From Puccinia triticina (lineage: Eukaryota > Basidiomycota > Pucciniomycetes > Pucciniales > Pucciniaceae), in assembly GCF_026914185.1 (NCBI RefSeq), contig NC_070564.1, forward strand, positions 3,162,001-3,226,000: a stretch of 64,000 bases of DNA, in the 5' to 3' direction. The notes below the pieces were generated by a model. It did no database searches, was not told the DNA's origin, and worked only from the letters and a program-made list of their open reading frames with translations. The position numbers were made by a program, and so were the translations under genes. The number at the start of each line of letters is the position of its first letter. Within the stretch, counting starts at the first letter, position 1. Positions 1-11,400 of the stretch are shown here, piece by piece.

Positions 1-74
1 ACAAAATCGGCACGCTCCTGAAATCCTCTGCGTATATAGACGCCGAACAATCTTCGAGACCGAAGAAGGGCGCC

Positions 75-716
75 GTGATGATCAGACACCTGGTCATGCT
101 GATGACGGCGTGGATCAAAGGAACCGAATTCCAGAAGGCACTGCTCGACCTAGTCATCGTGGCTTTCTGGGGACTGGCTAGGCTTGGGGAACTCACCTAC
201 AACGACAAGAGCGGCCCTCTCCGCGAATCAGCCTCGGTACTAGTCGAGGACGTCAACTTTCAGACAGTCAACCTCAAGAGGAAGGCCACTATAGCTGTCA
301 GAGGTGCCAAGACGGCCGGCCCGGGAGAAGTTCAAGAGATCCATCTATCCGCAAGAAAGATGATGGTATGCCCCATCCTGGCCCTCGATAGAAGAGTCAG
401 AAACGCCGCAGGGCATGACACTTCTCTGTTCGGATACTGGGAAGCTGGCACCCGGATGCACCTCACCAAACCCGCCGCGTGTCGTGCCTTGTCTCAATTC
501 TGGAATGAGAACGGGTGCTCCGGGATCTCAGGCCACTCTTTCAGAGTCGGAGGAACCTCCTTTCTCCGAGCGGCTGGAGTCCACGAAGACGGCATCCGTT
601 GGCTAGGGCGTTGGACCTCGGATTGTTACAAACTATACATCAGAGAATACTCCGACGCAGAGACTGCCGACACCAACGATGTCCTGCGCGAACTTCAGAA
701 GTGTTGGGTCAATTGA
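75..716 (+). CDS. Tyrosine recombinase (phage-integrase fold), retroelement-type, probably 5'-partial
   Basis: Open frame of 213 aa that reads as the C-terminal catalytic part of a tyrosine recombinase. Seen: the arm-I arginine context FWGLARLGEL near residue 33, the box-II motif GHSFRVGG near residue 152, then LGRWTSDCY and YIREY, which supply the H/W and nucleophilic Tyr positions. The spacing matches eukaryotic transposon recombinases of the DIRS/Crypton type, which join DNA through a Tyr-3'-phosphate. The frame may continue upstream of the first ATG or of the window, so the start is not settled. About 365 bases downstream begins an LTR-like sequence, so this is probably part of a retroelement rather than a host gene. 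Family assignment is good; the element class is uncertain. Confidence 0.72.
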   Translation: MMIRHLVMLMTAWIKGTEFQKALLDLVIVAFWGLARLGELTYNDKSGPLRESASVLVEDVNFQTVNLKRKATIAVRGAKTAGPGEVQEIHLSARKMMVCPILALDRRVRNAAGHDTSLFGYWEAGTRMHLTKPAACRALSQFWNENGCSGISGHSFRVGGTSFLRAAGVHEDGIRWLGRWTSDCYKLYIREYSDAETADTNDVLRELQKCWVN

Positions 717-1082
717 GCATCCTCCTATCATGCAATCCTATTGTCCTACCTTCCCCCCCCCCCCCTTTTTTCCTTCCAGGGGCGGGGCAGGAGCAGAATC
801 CACGTAGGCGCCCGGCTCCGAGCCCTCCCGGGCCGGAGAGATGGGTCTAGCGCCTTCGCCCTCACACCCTCCGGGGGCTTTCTGCTCCGGGAGGATCCGG
901 TCCACTGCCTTCCCCTCCCACTGGGACTTCTCTCCGTCAAGTACCCCCTCCCGGGGCACTTTGTACAGTGAGAAGCGTTCCGGGGACGCAGCTCTAGGAC
1001 CGGGGACAATTCCTCCCCCCGTCCCACACACGAGAGTCTTGGGAAGTCACTCCCTGACTTCCAGGGCTCTCACAATGTGAGC
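717..1082 (+). other. GC-rich non-coding tail between recombinase ORF and LTR-like end
   Basis: No convincing gene. It has a polypyrimidine tract with a long C run near 752-766, and GC-rich text near 1010-1060 that loosely resembles 26190-26260 (both contain 'gagtcttgg' after a CT-rich stretch). Probably the 3' untranslated part of the retroelement. Confidence 0.4.
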
Positions 1083-1872
1083 AGTCAGCTATGCTGGCGG
1101 CCTAGATCATGAGAGAGCACAGAGTGGTTCACGACCGCGTCCTCCGAGCGTGGTGGCGCGGCTGTGCCCGCGGGGAGCGCTCAAGAAGAGCTGCGCGTTC
1201 CCCCGCCCTGATCTCCCCAACCCAAACCAGACCTCCCCACGGCGTCCAGGTGAGAATGGACCAGACAACCAAAGGCCCCATCCGAGTTCGAGTTCAATAA
1301 ACCGATCGACATCAATAACTAACCGCCCCCTTCGAGCTCGCAAATAATAAACCGACAGGTATCGACCTCCCCATCGAAATATCTAGAGATACAACGACCA
1401 AGGAGGACGAAAACATTATTTAAAGAAGTCGGTCAGTCATCTTTTTCGTCCTCCTCAGCTTCAGACAACGAACCGACCTTCTAACACTTCCATCGCCTCG
1501 ATATACTATCAGTTTTCGATCGATCTAGTTTTTGAACCGTCGCCGTCTCTAGCCTGTTGCAATTCCTCGATCTTCTTTCGCAGCGATAATATTTGGTTAT
1601 TTATTATAAGTAAGTAAAAACCTTTTCCTCTTATCGCCGCCATTTCCCTTACTCGTAAGACTGGGAACAAAACTACACCTGCTAGCAGGCCCCAGCATTT
1701 ATCCTTGGAGGGATCTAAACAACCCCTGTCCGCAGGCCCCTCCTTAAAAAATATATATATTTCTCTTATTTTTTATTTCTTCGAAATAAAACAAACCCAA
1801 AACCATCTTTATTTATCATCATCACCCGGTGTCGCTAGAAGAACGCTGTTCTTGGCATCACCGAGGCTGACA
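1083..1872 (+). mobile_element. LTR-like terminal sequence of a retroelement (3' end)
   Basis: The last 130 bases match, word for word in places, the last 130 bases of the solo LTR at 60252-61907. Shared are a CAGGCCCC word repeated around a 'gaggGATc/tAAACA(A/C)CCCTG' line, then GCTAGAAG, CTTGGCATCAC and the terminal GGCTGACA. The left border is inferred from a GTCAGCT start that mirrors the terminal AGGCTGACA, and is less sure. TATTTAAA at 1417-1424 could be the LTR promoter. The partner 5' LTR would lie outside the window, so no target duplication can be tested. Confidence 0.55.
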
Positions 1873-1946
1873 TATTCTTTATCTGGTTTATATTAATCAA
1901 ATCCTCGAAGCTTCCAACTAACCACTCAGATGACTCTATCTTTCGA

Positions 1947-2568
1947 GTGCCATCGCCGAGGGGGGAACTAGTTCGGTGCCTCAATTCAATTGATCAAGTA
2001 ATTAAATTGTTCCAAGCATCCGACTTTGCTTTCCTCCAACTCGAGTGGCAAGAAAAAGTTGAAATATTTCAATCTGTTGATGAAAAAACTAGCAACTCTA
2101 TCAAGCATCCATTACCAAAATCACAACACCATTCTCACGAGATATGTCGTTGAGCAGGCTAGATTGAGCGTACCGTTTATCAAGTTACTACGAATCTTAC
2201 TTGACAAATTATCACGCACGACCAGCAACAGAGTCGCGTTAACGCTGGATACGGAGCTTAACTCCAGCAAACTGGAAACGTTAAAGCAAACCCCCGCTAG
2301 TATTTATTCGGAGTTTTTAGATCACACCTCTAGCTTTCAGGACCTAATACGTGATACTAGCGAGTGGATGCGCGGGAGGCCCCAACGTTTGTCAAGCGAG
2401 GTCGACTCTTTCTTATTTCTTCTGGCTTTGTACATCATTCCTCCATCTGCGAAGATCGATGACTCTCCACTCCAAAGTGACTTCAAGGCTTGGCTTTGCG
2501 AGTGGCGCAGATTGTGGCAGACCGCCAGTAACCGTTGGCGGCATGCTATCCGCTTCCCTCAAAACTAA
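1947..2568 (+). pseudogene. Fragment resembling a rust-specific repeated hypothetical protein family, frame-broken
   Basis: Two overlapping frames look like one protein. Frame 1947-2153 ends after a segment containing FLQLEWQEKVEIF. Frame 2026-2568 carries a helical, Leu-rich stretch (IKLLRILLDKLSR), a hydrophobic segment near residue 133 and a C-terminal motif FKAWLCEWRRLW followed by RWRHAIRFPQN. The overall look (helical bundle, Trp-rich tail) resembles a multi-copy family I associate with Puccinia genomes, with no known function. That is recollection, not a database result. The frame switch near 2045-2150 could be a frameshift or an unrecognised intron. A pseudogene or truncated copy is the most economical reading. 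Confidence 0.4.
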
Positions 2569-3754
2569 AATTGATAACCGTAAGCCAATCGACCCTTGGT
2601 ATAAGTAGGTGTTGTGATTCGAATAAGCTGATGCAGTTGTTATCACATTGCCAGTCCATAGGTCAGATATCCATCACCACACATTATCTCCTTTTGTAAT
2701 GTAACAGGAAACTAGCGAAACTATTGAGGAGTGAGGAACACAAAGTTCACTGCCAAGCCCCCCCCCCCCCCCCCGGTCGAACCAATCATGAATTGGTTAA
2801 AAGAGAGGAAAAGTGGCAGCTTTTGCAGCAACATTCTCTTCGACTTGAATCGCATTTGCGCAGGTCATCCTCAAGAAAAGTCTGCCTATAATTAATCCAT
2901 ACGTGCTTCCGTCCAACGCAACAGATGCACCCGGGCAAGAGTGAATGTAAGACGTGCAAGAGAGCAAGAAGGCCGCTTCAACCTGGCTGAAAGGCTTTAT
3001 CAAGGACTGGCTGAGTCGATCCCACGGGAGTTGAATAGCGCGCGACCCGAGGCGCGTGCACTGCACATGCCGCGGGCTCGGGGGCTTCACTCTCGGAGTC
3101 TCGTCCACAACTCCGCAGAACCCTATGACCTGTAGGAATTTGAGATCAACAACTTTATTGCAGCTAATAGGAGTAGATAACTGACAATAAAAGAGAAAAG
3201 AGAAAATAAGTAAGACACAGCATGATGAAACGGAATGAAATCACAATGTACCTTCAGATGTTCTAGTCCTCACTATGACTCAAAGAATGGACACATAAGA
3301 TTGTAAAGGGAGAGAGAAACAACAGCAAGCCTGGGAGATGAAGAAAATGATCAACAAGAGTAAATCAGAAGAGAGAGAGAGCGAAGAAGAGAGACAAGAG
3401 GGGTTTCGGCAATACCTCCACTTGAGTTGAATCCGAGCTCCTCCTGAATCTTCAAAGTCTAAGCGAGCAGTGGAAGTGATTCTAGAATCGAGCAGTCGGG
3501 ATGAGATCGGCAGTGGATTAAGGGATATGCGGGATAGTCGGTAATCTTTTCGGAGTTCTTCTCGAGTCTGAAGGTTCTCACTCAAGCTCCGCGGGCGAGG
3601 GATTATCGATCAGGGGGGGAAATCATTTTGCATATATACATTCCGCAGTCCTCTCACTAAGCATACACCCGCACCGCTACAGACCAGGAGCACTCATTTG
3701 ACATGACCAACCACATTTCCACCATACGAACAGCCCTTCGCTCGGAAAAGCAGG
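2569..3754. other. Intergenic, no gene recognised
   Basis: About 1.2 kb without a supportable gene. It contains a C homopolymer of about 17 nt (2758-2774), typical of assembly-sensitive low complexity, and a purine-rich GA stretch at 3300-3400. Short ORFs on both strands show no family features. Confidence 0.6.
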
Positions 3755-5026
3755 ATGTCTTCGCAGAAGAAGGAACCAATGGACCACCGGTTCGTGTACG
3801 TATGCATCCTCTTGACCGTCGCAGCAAAGAACGACTGGCCGGTGTTTTCGTTCGACTTGGAGGACGGCCATCTGGACTGTCCGATCGACGAGGAGGTGTA
3901 TGTGGAGGTCCCCGAGGGCTTCGGCGAGCCCGGGAAGGTGATGAAGCTCAACAAGCCTATCTTCGGCACCGCCGCGGCCGCGCGCTGCTGGTGGAAGCTT
4001 ATCCGGTCACTCTCAACCCACGGCTACAAGGGCGCGAACTTCAACAATAGCATGTACACGCTGCGAAAGGGGGGCGAGACGATTATCATGTGGGTGGATG
4101 CGTGCGATGGGATCGCGACTGCGTCTTCTGAACAAGCGTTGCGTGCCTTGGAAGCGCTCATCAAGACGAGCTTGGAGGTCTGCTGGCACGTCGCCCAGCC
4201 CCGGGTGCTCGACCATGTGACAATCGTGAAGGTCTTGGGGGGCTACAGTCTCTCTCAACGCGACCTAATCGACGAGCTTGTGCGCGAGCATTGGGACGGA
4301 TCCACGCTTGCGCAAACGCCGATGCCGGAAGGCTATGCACCCACCTCGTCCGGTCCAGTCAGCGCAAGGCCGGCGAGTGAATACCTGTCGACGATGATCC
4401 GTCTGAGGGAGGTAGCGACGCGGACGCGGCCGGACATGCTGTACGGCGTGGCCACGCTCGCGCGATTTTCGCAGAAGCCGACGGCCGAGAACTGGCGCGG
4501 GCTGGCGCACATGATCGGGTACTTAGCGCGGACGCGGAAGACAGCCCTGAGGCTGGTGCCGAACGGGACGGCGTCGGCGGCTCTGGAGGGGTACAGCGAT
4601 GCGGTGTGGGCGGGGACAAGTGTGCCGTCGATAGGGGGGACGATCGTGCGGGTGTACGGGTGTCCGGTGTACGCCGGCTCGCAGCGGCTGCCGGACTACG
4701 CGCTGTCGGCGTTCGATGCGGAGATGATGGCGGTGGACGAAACAATCAAACAGGCCCTCTGGATCCGCGACCTGCTCAAATCCCTGCTCGGCGCCAGCCT
4801 CACCATCCGGCTCAACTGCGACAGCAACCCCGTCGGCACACACGTCCACGCCGGCGCGACTATCCCGCTGAGAATCTCCGACCATCCCACTATTCGCGCC
4901 GGACTCGCCGTCCTCGCCTGGATCCCTCCCGCAGACCAACTCGCCAACATCCTCACCGAGCCGCTTCCGAAGACGTCCTTCGACCTCCTTGCGCCCAAAG
5001 TCCAGGGCCGAAGCGTCGCCCCGTAA
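3755..5026 (+). pseudogene. Ty1/Copia polyprotein remnant: reverse transcriptase plus RNase H
   Basis: A 423-aa open frame covering the 3' end of a Copia pol. Seen in order: RT motif A region FDLEDGHLDCPIDEEVYVEV (family form begins D-hx-AFL and ends EVYV-QP-GF), FGTAAAARCWW (from YG-KQAGR-W), motif C reading WVDACDG where active Copia has Y/HVDD, the linker to RNase H, then YSDAVWAG, SAFDAEMMA and NCDSN, matching the RNase H Asp, Glu and Asp positions. It ends with DQLANILTEPL (family DQLADI-TK-L). The second catalytic Asp of RT motif C is replaced by Ala, so polymerase activity is probably lost although the frame is still long. The sequence is clearly GC-richer than its flanks. No gag, integrase or LTRs are visible next to it, so it is a fragment. 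Confidence 0.85.
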
Positions 5027-5704
5027 TGTTGGTCAGGTCTCTGTCTGTCCGTCCTGATCTTGCCCGCTTCTAGCATCTCATTCGCGTGCATTATGTAGCC
5101 GCTGTCTGACGCATCGTGCCAGTTATTGCACAACCATTTTTTCGCATCGGGTCTTATACGAAGCCTCGTCCCCGTCTTCCTATTTGCTGCGGCCTCCAGC
5201 ATCCTTACCTCGCGTCTCGACATACCCTCCAGAAACTGCTGCTTATCCTCGGATAGACTTCTATCTGTGAACCCACCCAAGAACTGCTGTTTTCCATTCG
5301 AAAAATTAAGACTCTATGTTGTTGTTTTCATTCTATTTACCTGGCCTACAGATATTCCTCCAAGACCTGACAGTGAGAAGATGTCCTACTCGCATCTGCC
5401 ATAGTGTCTTGTACTGCTCTCTCAGATTGTCAATCAAACCCACGGAGTGCCTGTGAAACGGCATCCAAACAGTGGCTCAACTCAAGCCTTGCACTCCCCC
5501 CGGCCAATCAGAGGGCTACTTTCTCCATTGTTGAGAGACAAAGTTGGGGAAATGCGGGCTGTGAATGTTCTTCCTCGCCTTCTGAAAGAAAGTTGATTTC
5601 TTGGAAGTGTCCCGCTCAAAAAGTGCGGAGGGAGTTAAGTCCAGAGGCTGGAGAAGTGTTACATAAGCCCACAACTGAGGAACAGTGTCACAGGATGTTG
5701 TTTA
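5027..5704. other. Intergenic, no gene recognised
   Basis: Only short unsupported ORFs (e.g. 5404-5748). No motif, repeat or RNA seen. Confidence 0.5.
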
Positions 5705-5861
5705 TGGTGTTCAAAATTGCATATGACACTGTTTACATAAAATCATAAAGCCAATTTTGGCTGGGAGATGTCAGCGCGCATAAAGCTTGAAGTGACATCT
5801 GCCAGAATTGCAGTTTATGATTTTATGTAAAAAAATCTTACATATGCAATTTTGAACACCA
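5705..5861. repeat. 157-bp inverted-repeat MITE-like hairpin
   Basis: The left arm starts TGGTGTTCAAAATTGCATAT and the right arm ends with its reverse complement, ATATGCAATTTTGAACACCA. A second pair of arms lies inside (TACATAAAATCATAAA against TTTATGATTTTATGTA). The spacer contains ATGTCA/TGACAT. The size and structure suit a MITE. No clear target duplication was found. Confidence 0.7.
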
Positions 5862-5899
5862 CAGTTGTATGTCATGAGGTGTACTACATATCAAACTTA

Positions 5900-6785
5900 G
5901 AGCATCCACCCTTGTTGCGGTAAATCTTTAGGTAGCCAGCGAGTCCCGCGAGGCTTGGTTGCTTAGCTAAAGAAAAAATCCACCCTCATCGCTAGATAGC
6001 GGCTCGGTAGGCTACACATATTTAGATAAAGACACCACCGCCACCCTTGTGTCTACATAAATATGTATGTATGTATTTAAGCACAAAACAGCCCACATAT
6101 TCATAAGAATATAGGCCAATGACCCAATGCCCGGTCTACTGAAGACCAGTCATCATTTCAACTAGGTCATCCTGATGACCGGTCGTACTATCCGATGACC
6201 GGTCATCCCATCGAGGACGGGTCCATTGATGATGGATCATTCAATGACCAGTCATCATATCAATGTCCGGTCATCCTATATTCCAATTACCAGTCTATCA
6301 ATGTCCGGCCATCCTATGATTGACCGGTTGATCGCTATCATTGGCCGGTTGATTGATGACCGGTCATCCCATTGATGACCGGTCATCCCATTGATGACCG
6401 GTCATCCCATTGATGACCGGTTGATCCATGACCAGTCATCCCATTGATGACCGGTCAATCCATGACCAGTCAATCAATGACCGGTGAGTCAAAGTGTTAT
6501 GTATATTGTATATTATCGTTTTTTATTTTTTCTTTGGTGGGGGGCGGGGGGTGGGTGTTGGCATGTTTGTGTAGTATGTACTTGTGTTTGGCGAGGGTCG
6601 GGAGGCTCGTCAAATTTTTCCTTACAGAGGCTCTGTAGTTGATGGTAAATCTAGCAAGGCTTAGAGAGTTACCTAAATATTATTTAGCTAATGAGCCCTA
6701 AAGAGGGCACGGGGGTGGAAAATCCCTTACATACTCTGTAAATCTTACTTAAAGAGCGGGTTTACAGAGACAAGGGTGGATGCTC
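5900..6785. mobile_element. PIF/Harbinger-type MITE nested in the MULE, TTA target duplication
   Basis: The terminal repeats are GAGCATCCACCCTTGT and its complement ACAAGGGTGGATGCTC, flanked on both sides by TTA (5897-5899 and 6786-6788). GAGCATC-type ends and a 3-bp TTA duplication are typical of PIF/Harbinger elements. Removing the element restores the MULE end CAAACTTAACCCAAGTCCC, which confirms the insertion. No transposase. Its cargo is the GACCGGTC array. Confidence 0.8.
6140..6485. repeat. Palindromic tandem array, word TGATGACCGGTCATCCCAT
   Basis: About twenty imperfect copies of a roughly 20-bp unit centred on the palindrome ATGACCGGTCAT, separated by CCCATTG. The 3' half (6350-6470) is the most regular. 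Each unit is self-complementary, so the array can fold with itself in many registers. It lies inside the PIF-type MITE. Confidence 0.85.
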
Positions 6786-7164
6786 TTAACCCAAGTCCCT
6801 CACTGCTGCGGGTGTCTGGTCTTGCAAAGCAAGCCTCCAATAGCCCTTGGCAGGAGGGACTTGCGTGCTATCACCCCTTTTTGGTGTGCCAAGATTCTGA
6901 GTTTGGCTGGGTGGATTCTTCAAACCATCACAGTTCCTTGCCCTCAGAACCTAAAGGCCTGAAAATTTGCTAGACACAAAGCCTCGCTTCTTGCCTATCA
7001 TCCAATACAATCTGAGTTCTGTTGCACAACTTCTTCAAGTACAAATAAATCATCCAAGTAACTCAAACCTTGGAGTTCACTGAAGTTGAGTAACAGAGAA
7101 GATCTGTGCTCAATGAATTTGTACATGTGTTGTTTTTTTTTGACTTACAGTCAGCTCTCTGAGC

Positions 7165-7340
7165 CCTTGATCGCTGGCACAGACCGGCCATTGAGACCAT
7201 ACAACCCTCTTGATGACCGGTACAGACCAGTCATTGAGGGGATATGTGCAACTCCCCGGATGACCGGTACAGACCGGTCATCAAAGGGATATGTACAACC
7301 TCTCAATGACCAGTCTGTGCCGGTCATTGAGGGGACTCAA
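7165..7340. repeat. Palindromic array, GACCGGTACAGACCGGTC type
   Basis: Several copies of 'gatgaccGGTACAGACCggtcat' style inverted units with spacers such as GGGGATATGTGCAAC. It shares the GACCGGTC core with the array at 6140-6485 but uses a different spacer. It sits in the MULE body, outside the nested MITE. Confidence 0.75.
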
Positions 7341-8402
7341 CCTGGATGGCGGGTGCTCTTTGGAGACATCTGGGGTGGATTTGTTATTGGACATGTTGGG
7401 ACAGGTGTTGCTGCTTGTTCAGGTCTTACTTTCATCCATCTCAGTTCTCTACTCACCGGCACAGTGGTGAGCACGGTCCTCAAACTAGCTACACCTTAGG
7501 TAAGGCGGGGTGATTGAATGAGGGCCCGTGCTCTGGCAAAATGAAATATCTACAGATCTCCCTTGTGGAGTCGGTTATCTCTTTGCGAGTATCTTTGCTT
7601 GGTTAATTTCTCAGAAGATATATGTGTGGCAGTACATACAGATAAAAAAAACAAGGTTCTTGAATAGCATCTTGCGCTGACAACCAGCCAAAAAAAGAAT
7701 CAGAAGTGTTGTTCTATGAAAAGTGTGCAATGAAGAAAGTGAAAAGAGGCATGAAAAATCCATTCTCTGTGCGCCAGAATGGGGAGGCAAGTCCCTCCTG
7801 ACGGAGGCTTGCTTCGCGAGTTCAGCCTACCCCCCGGGGGCCCGAAGTCTCGAGGGACTTTGTTAAGTTCGACTACATATGCATCTTGCCGTGTTTGGTG
7901 CGCTGTGCTAAACTTTGCCGGTTCTTACGCATTTGTTTGACACATTGTAGACCTCGACAGCTCGATATTGATATCCGAGCAGAAACCCAGCGAGCTCGAC
8001 CAGCAGCGAACGGCAGAGAACCCGAGCGGCGAGCGAGCGAGGACTAGCGCGGGCCGTGATCGAAGCCAGGATGGACGGAGATGAGGACCGGGATGTGGGT
8101 GGGCTTGGGGGGGGAGGAGCGGTGCGGGCGGGCTCAGATGAACGGCTGGCGGCGGCGAGTGTGGTCGGCAGTCCCGGCCGCCGGGGTCCTTCGGCCGGGC
8201 CAGGACATCAGCGGTGCGTTCCTCGATCCCCTCCTGCGCCCGATTGTCTCGCTGATCGGCCCGGTCCCGCCAGTCCTGCCGCGCACCCGCTTCCTCCATC
8301 CTCGGCAAACACTCCCCTCCAGACTCAGGATCGGGTGGGTCTTTGTTTTTCTCTCTCTCCTGTTCGCGCCCGACGGCTGATTGGTGGGGTTCTTTCCCTT
8401 TC

Positions 8403-11400
8403 ATGCAATTACAGTCGGCCGCCAGTTTGCATCCGCTGGTAAGTTATGTTTGTGTGTGATCGGTGCTGTGACAGCTGTCTGGGTGCTGTGCGTCTTCTGA
8501 TGACGTCATCCGCCAGCCAACTGCCAGCCACCCATCCACCACCGCCCACCACCCTCGACCACCCCCACCCCCACCACCATCCACCCTGGAACAGCCCAGC
8601 CACCAGCGCCCGTCTGCCGACTCCCAGCGGCCATCCAAGCGCCCACGATACTCGCCCCGCTCCATGCACAGCCCAGACATCCATCCCGCCGAACCACCCA
8701 ACGACGACGACGACGATGCCCCCAGACACCGATCCTCTCATCCAGCCGCACCACCCAAGAACCTCACCCAAGACTTCCACTCGCTCCTCAAGACCTTCTC
8801 CGATGGGCTTCGTGCCTTGGCCCCTCACCTCATATCACCACCACCACCACCACCACCACCAGAAGCTGCTCCCGACAGTCACCAATCACTCAACGCGGAC
8901 TCACTCTCACTCGATCATCCCACTCTCTCACATCCTCTCCCCCATCCCTTGCATCCGCCCTGGCCCTTGATATCCGACATCGATCGAGAAGAGATCGTCC
9001 GATTGCTCTTGCAAAGCCTCAAGGAAATCGGTTATCCGTTAGCAGTTTCATCAACCCCACACACACACAAAAGATGGGCTCGCTCTGACTTACATTGTTT
9101 TGGGAAATACAAGAGCTGCAGCCATGACGTTGGAGGTCGAATCTGGATTCTCCCTCGACCCCAGTCCAGAGATCACCTCCTTCCGCCAAAACGTCCTGAA
9201 TGGAAAATGGCGTGAGGTCGACGCACTGCTCCTCAGGGAATATCTCAGGTACTCCGACCAATCAGATCACGCCCCCATCAACCCTTCCCCCCTCTCCCCC
9301 GTCTTCAACAAACATGACAGCTGCGACAGTAGGATCGCCCAAAGTCTCTTCGGCGTCGATGCCCACGTCCTGAAAGTATGTCTCAACATCCATCTGTCTC
9401 TCCAGGCCTCTTCTCTAACAACTCACACACACACACACAGCTGGCCAGGTTCCTGGTCATCCAAGAAAAATATCTCGAGCTGCTGGAGTCCCGTCAAATT
9501 CGAAAAGCGCTTGTCGTCCTACGAAGTGAGATTGCGCCCCTGGTCACCCCGCCCAGTCAGAACGGCTCCGCCTCCTCTACCCAGAAGCCGAAATCGCCCC
9601 CATCGGGGATCGGCCTGCCGTTCACCAACAAGCTACCATCCTCCCCAGCGAACGCCGCCCTGGCTGGTTGGTCAACCACCCAGGACGAAGACCCCGGTGT
9701 CCAGAGGCTCTGTCTCTTGAGCTCCCTGATGATGTGCGGTACTAGTGAGGAGGTCCGTGAGAGGGCCGAATGGGATGGAGTGGCCTGCGGCAGTCGAGTG
9801 AAACTTTTGGAAGAACTACAAGGTATCTGTTTTAGATACTTTCACACCGGTCATCTCAGCTCACTCACATATCCATAAGCACAGTCCTAGGTTTTCTACA
9901 AACTGAACTGTTGCCTTTTCTTTTTCTTCTCGATCGTCCATAGAATTGATACCCCCACAGAAGCTGCTCCCACACCAACGCCTGCCGCATCTGCTCGAGC
10001 AATCGAAGACGCTCCAACGCCTGCAATGTTTGTACCATGTGACAAACCCTCCGATCTCGCTGTTGTCGAACCACACCTGCAGCCGGTCGGCGTTCCCGAC
10101 GGAGACCAGCCATGTGCTGTCCCGACACACCGACGAAGTCTGGCGGATCGAATGGTCCCACGACGGCCGGAGACTCGCCTCCGCCGACCGCGCCAAGACA
10201 TGCATCATTTGGAAGCTGGTCCCCTCCGCCAAATCCTCGGCTGCCTCCAACGGGGACTCGGCCCGCCACAACACGCGCTCCTCTCGCCTCTCCGGCCCCT
10301 CCTCACCCGACAAGAAACCCTCCTCCCGCAGACCCCATCCTGCCACCCCTCACAGTCCGTTTCGTGTGCTTTTCGAACAGTCACACGTCTCGAGATTGCT
10401 CATCCCTGTCTCTCTCTCACTATCCATGTAGATGACGATTTCGAGTTCGAAGTCGAGCTCGTCTTGGACCGTCATCCCGCCGGGATCGCGTGTATTGCGT
10501 GGTCGCCGGACGACAGCGTCCTCCTGACGGGCGCCGATTCGACGATTACGATGTGGAACACAACGGTCGGCCTCCTAGCCCCAATCTCTCTTGTCCTTTT
10601 TTCTGAATCTATTGTTGTGATCGGGGTTTACATAGACGGGGCAATGTATCGCGACGATGGTCAAACATGCCTACGACGTGGCCGCCTTATCGTGGCTGCC
10701 GGACGGCCGAAGCTTTGTCTCGGGCGGGCTGGATGCCCTTGTGCTGTTTTGGGTAAGCCCTGGAGAGTACCCGAGCCAGTTGGACCAGTGGGTGCAGACT
10801 AACGACAAGAAATGTTAACTTGGACGGCGGCGTGCAGGACTTGAAAGGACAAAACACTTACAAATGGCAGGTCGGTCCGACCCGAATCACCGATCTGGCG
10901 GTCTCTCCAGACGGAAAACGGCTGGTTGTCATCGGCACCGCGTTGGTCGATGCCTCCTCGGCCGACCAGCAGCAGGCCCACCAGGACCTCCCCGGCTTCC
11001 CGGCTAACGCATCCGACAGCCCTAGCAGACTCGCCGCTTCCAATCATCACGATCATCATCCCCGCGCCCCCAATGAGCCCGGATCTTCCAGCACCGAGCA
11101 CAGGAAACAGAGCCGGATCCACATCTTCAACATTCATGACAAGACGCAGATTGGGTTCGTGTGCATCCCACACATATGCACGCTTTTGGGGACTGACTGT
11201 GTCCCTTTTTTGTGTAGGATGATCCCGCTGAGTTCTGAGTTGACGACCTGTGTGTCTATCTCGGACGACTCGAAATATGCGTTGATCAACCAAGCCCCAA
11301 ACGTGAGCCACATCCGAATGAGAGAAAGGTGCGATGAGACGAAGACTGACCCAAAGGGCTTGGGGGGGGGGGGGGGGGATGCAGCAACTTTTATTGTATG

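Larger units (their letters stand above)
5892..7871. mobile_element. Non-autonomous Mutator-like element (MULE) with 9-bp target duplication
   Basis: The outer ends are inverted: CAAACTTA...ACCCAAGTCCC on the left (split by a nested insertion at 5900-6785) and GGGACTTTGTTAAGTTCG on the right. The flanking 9-mers are identical, ACTACATAT at 5883-5891 and at 7872-7880. A 9-bp duplication is the hallmark of MULEs. The left terminal repeat (6789-6868) and right terminal repeat (about 7790-7871) each contain an AAGTCCCTC/GAGGGACTT hairpin that recurs at more than ten places in the window. No transposase ORF is inside, so it would depend on a transposase encoded elsewhere. It also holds the palindromic array at 7165-7340. 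Confidence 0.8.

Noticed and set aside
2758..2774. Poly-C run as a regulatory element
   Set aside because: Homopolymers also occur at about 752, 11363, 22991 and 35359; more likely low-complexity or assembly-sensitive tracts.
6350..6480. Regular 20-bp repeats resembling a CRISPR array
   Set aside because: Spacers are not unique, units are palindromic throughout, there are no cas genes, and the genome is eukaryotic.
8664..9215. His/Pro-rich ORF as a separate gene
   Set aside because: It is the low-complexity N-terminal exon of the Gid7 homologue, continuing into LisH.
10026..10802. 258-aa ORF inside the Gid7 region
   Set aside because: It is an out-of-frame shadow; the WD40 motifs lie in other frames across introns.
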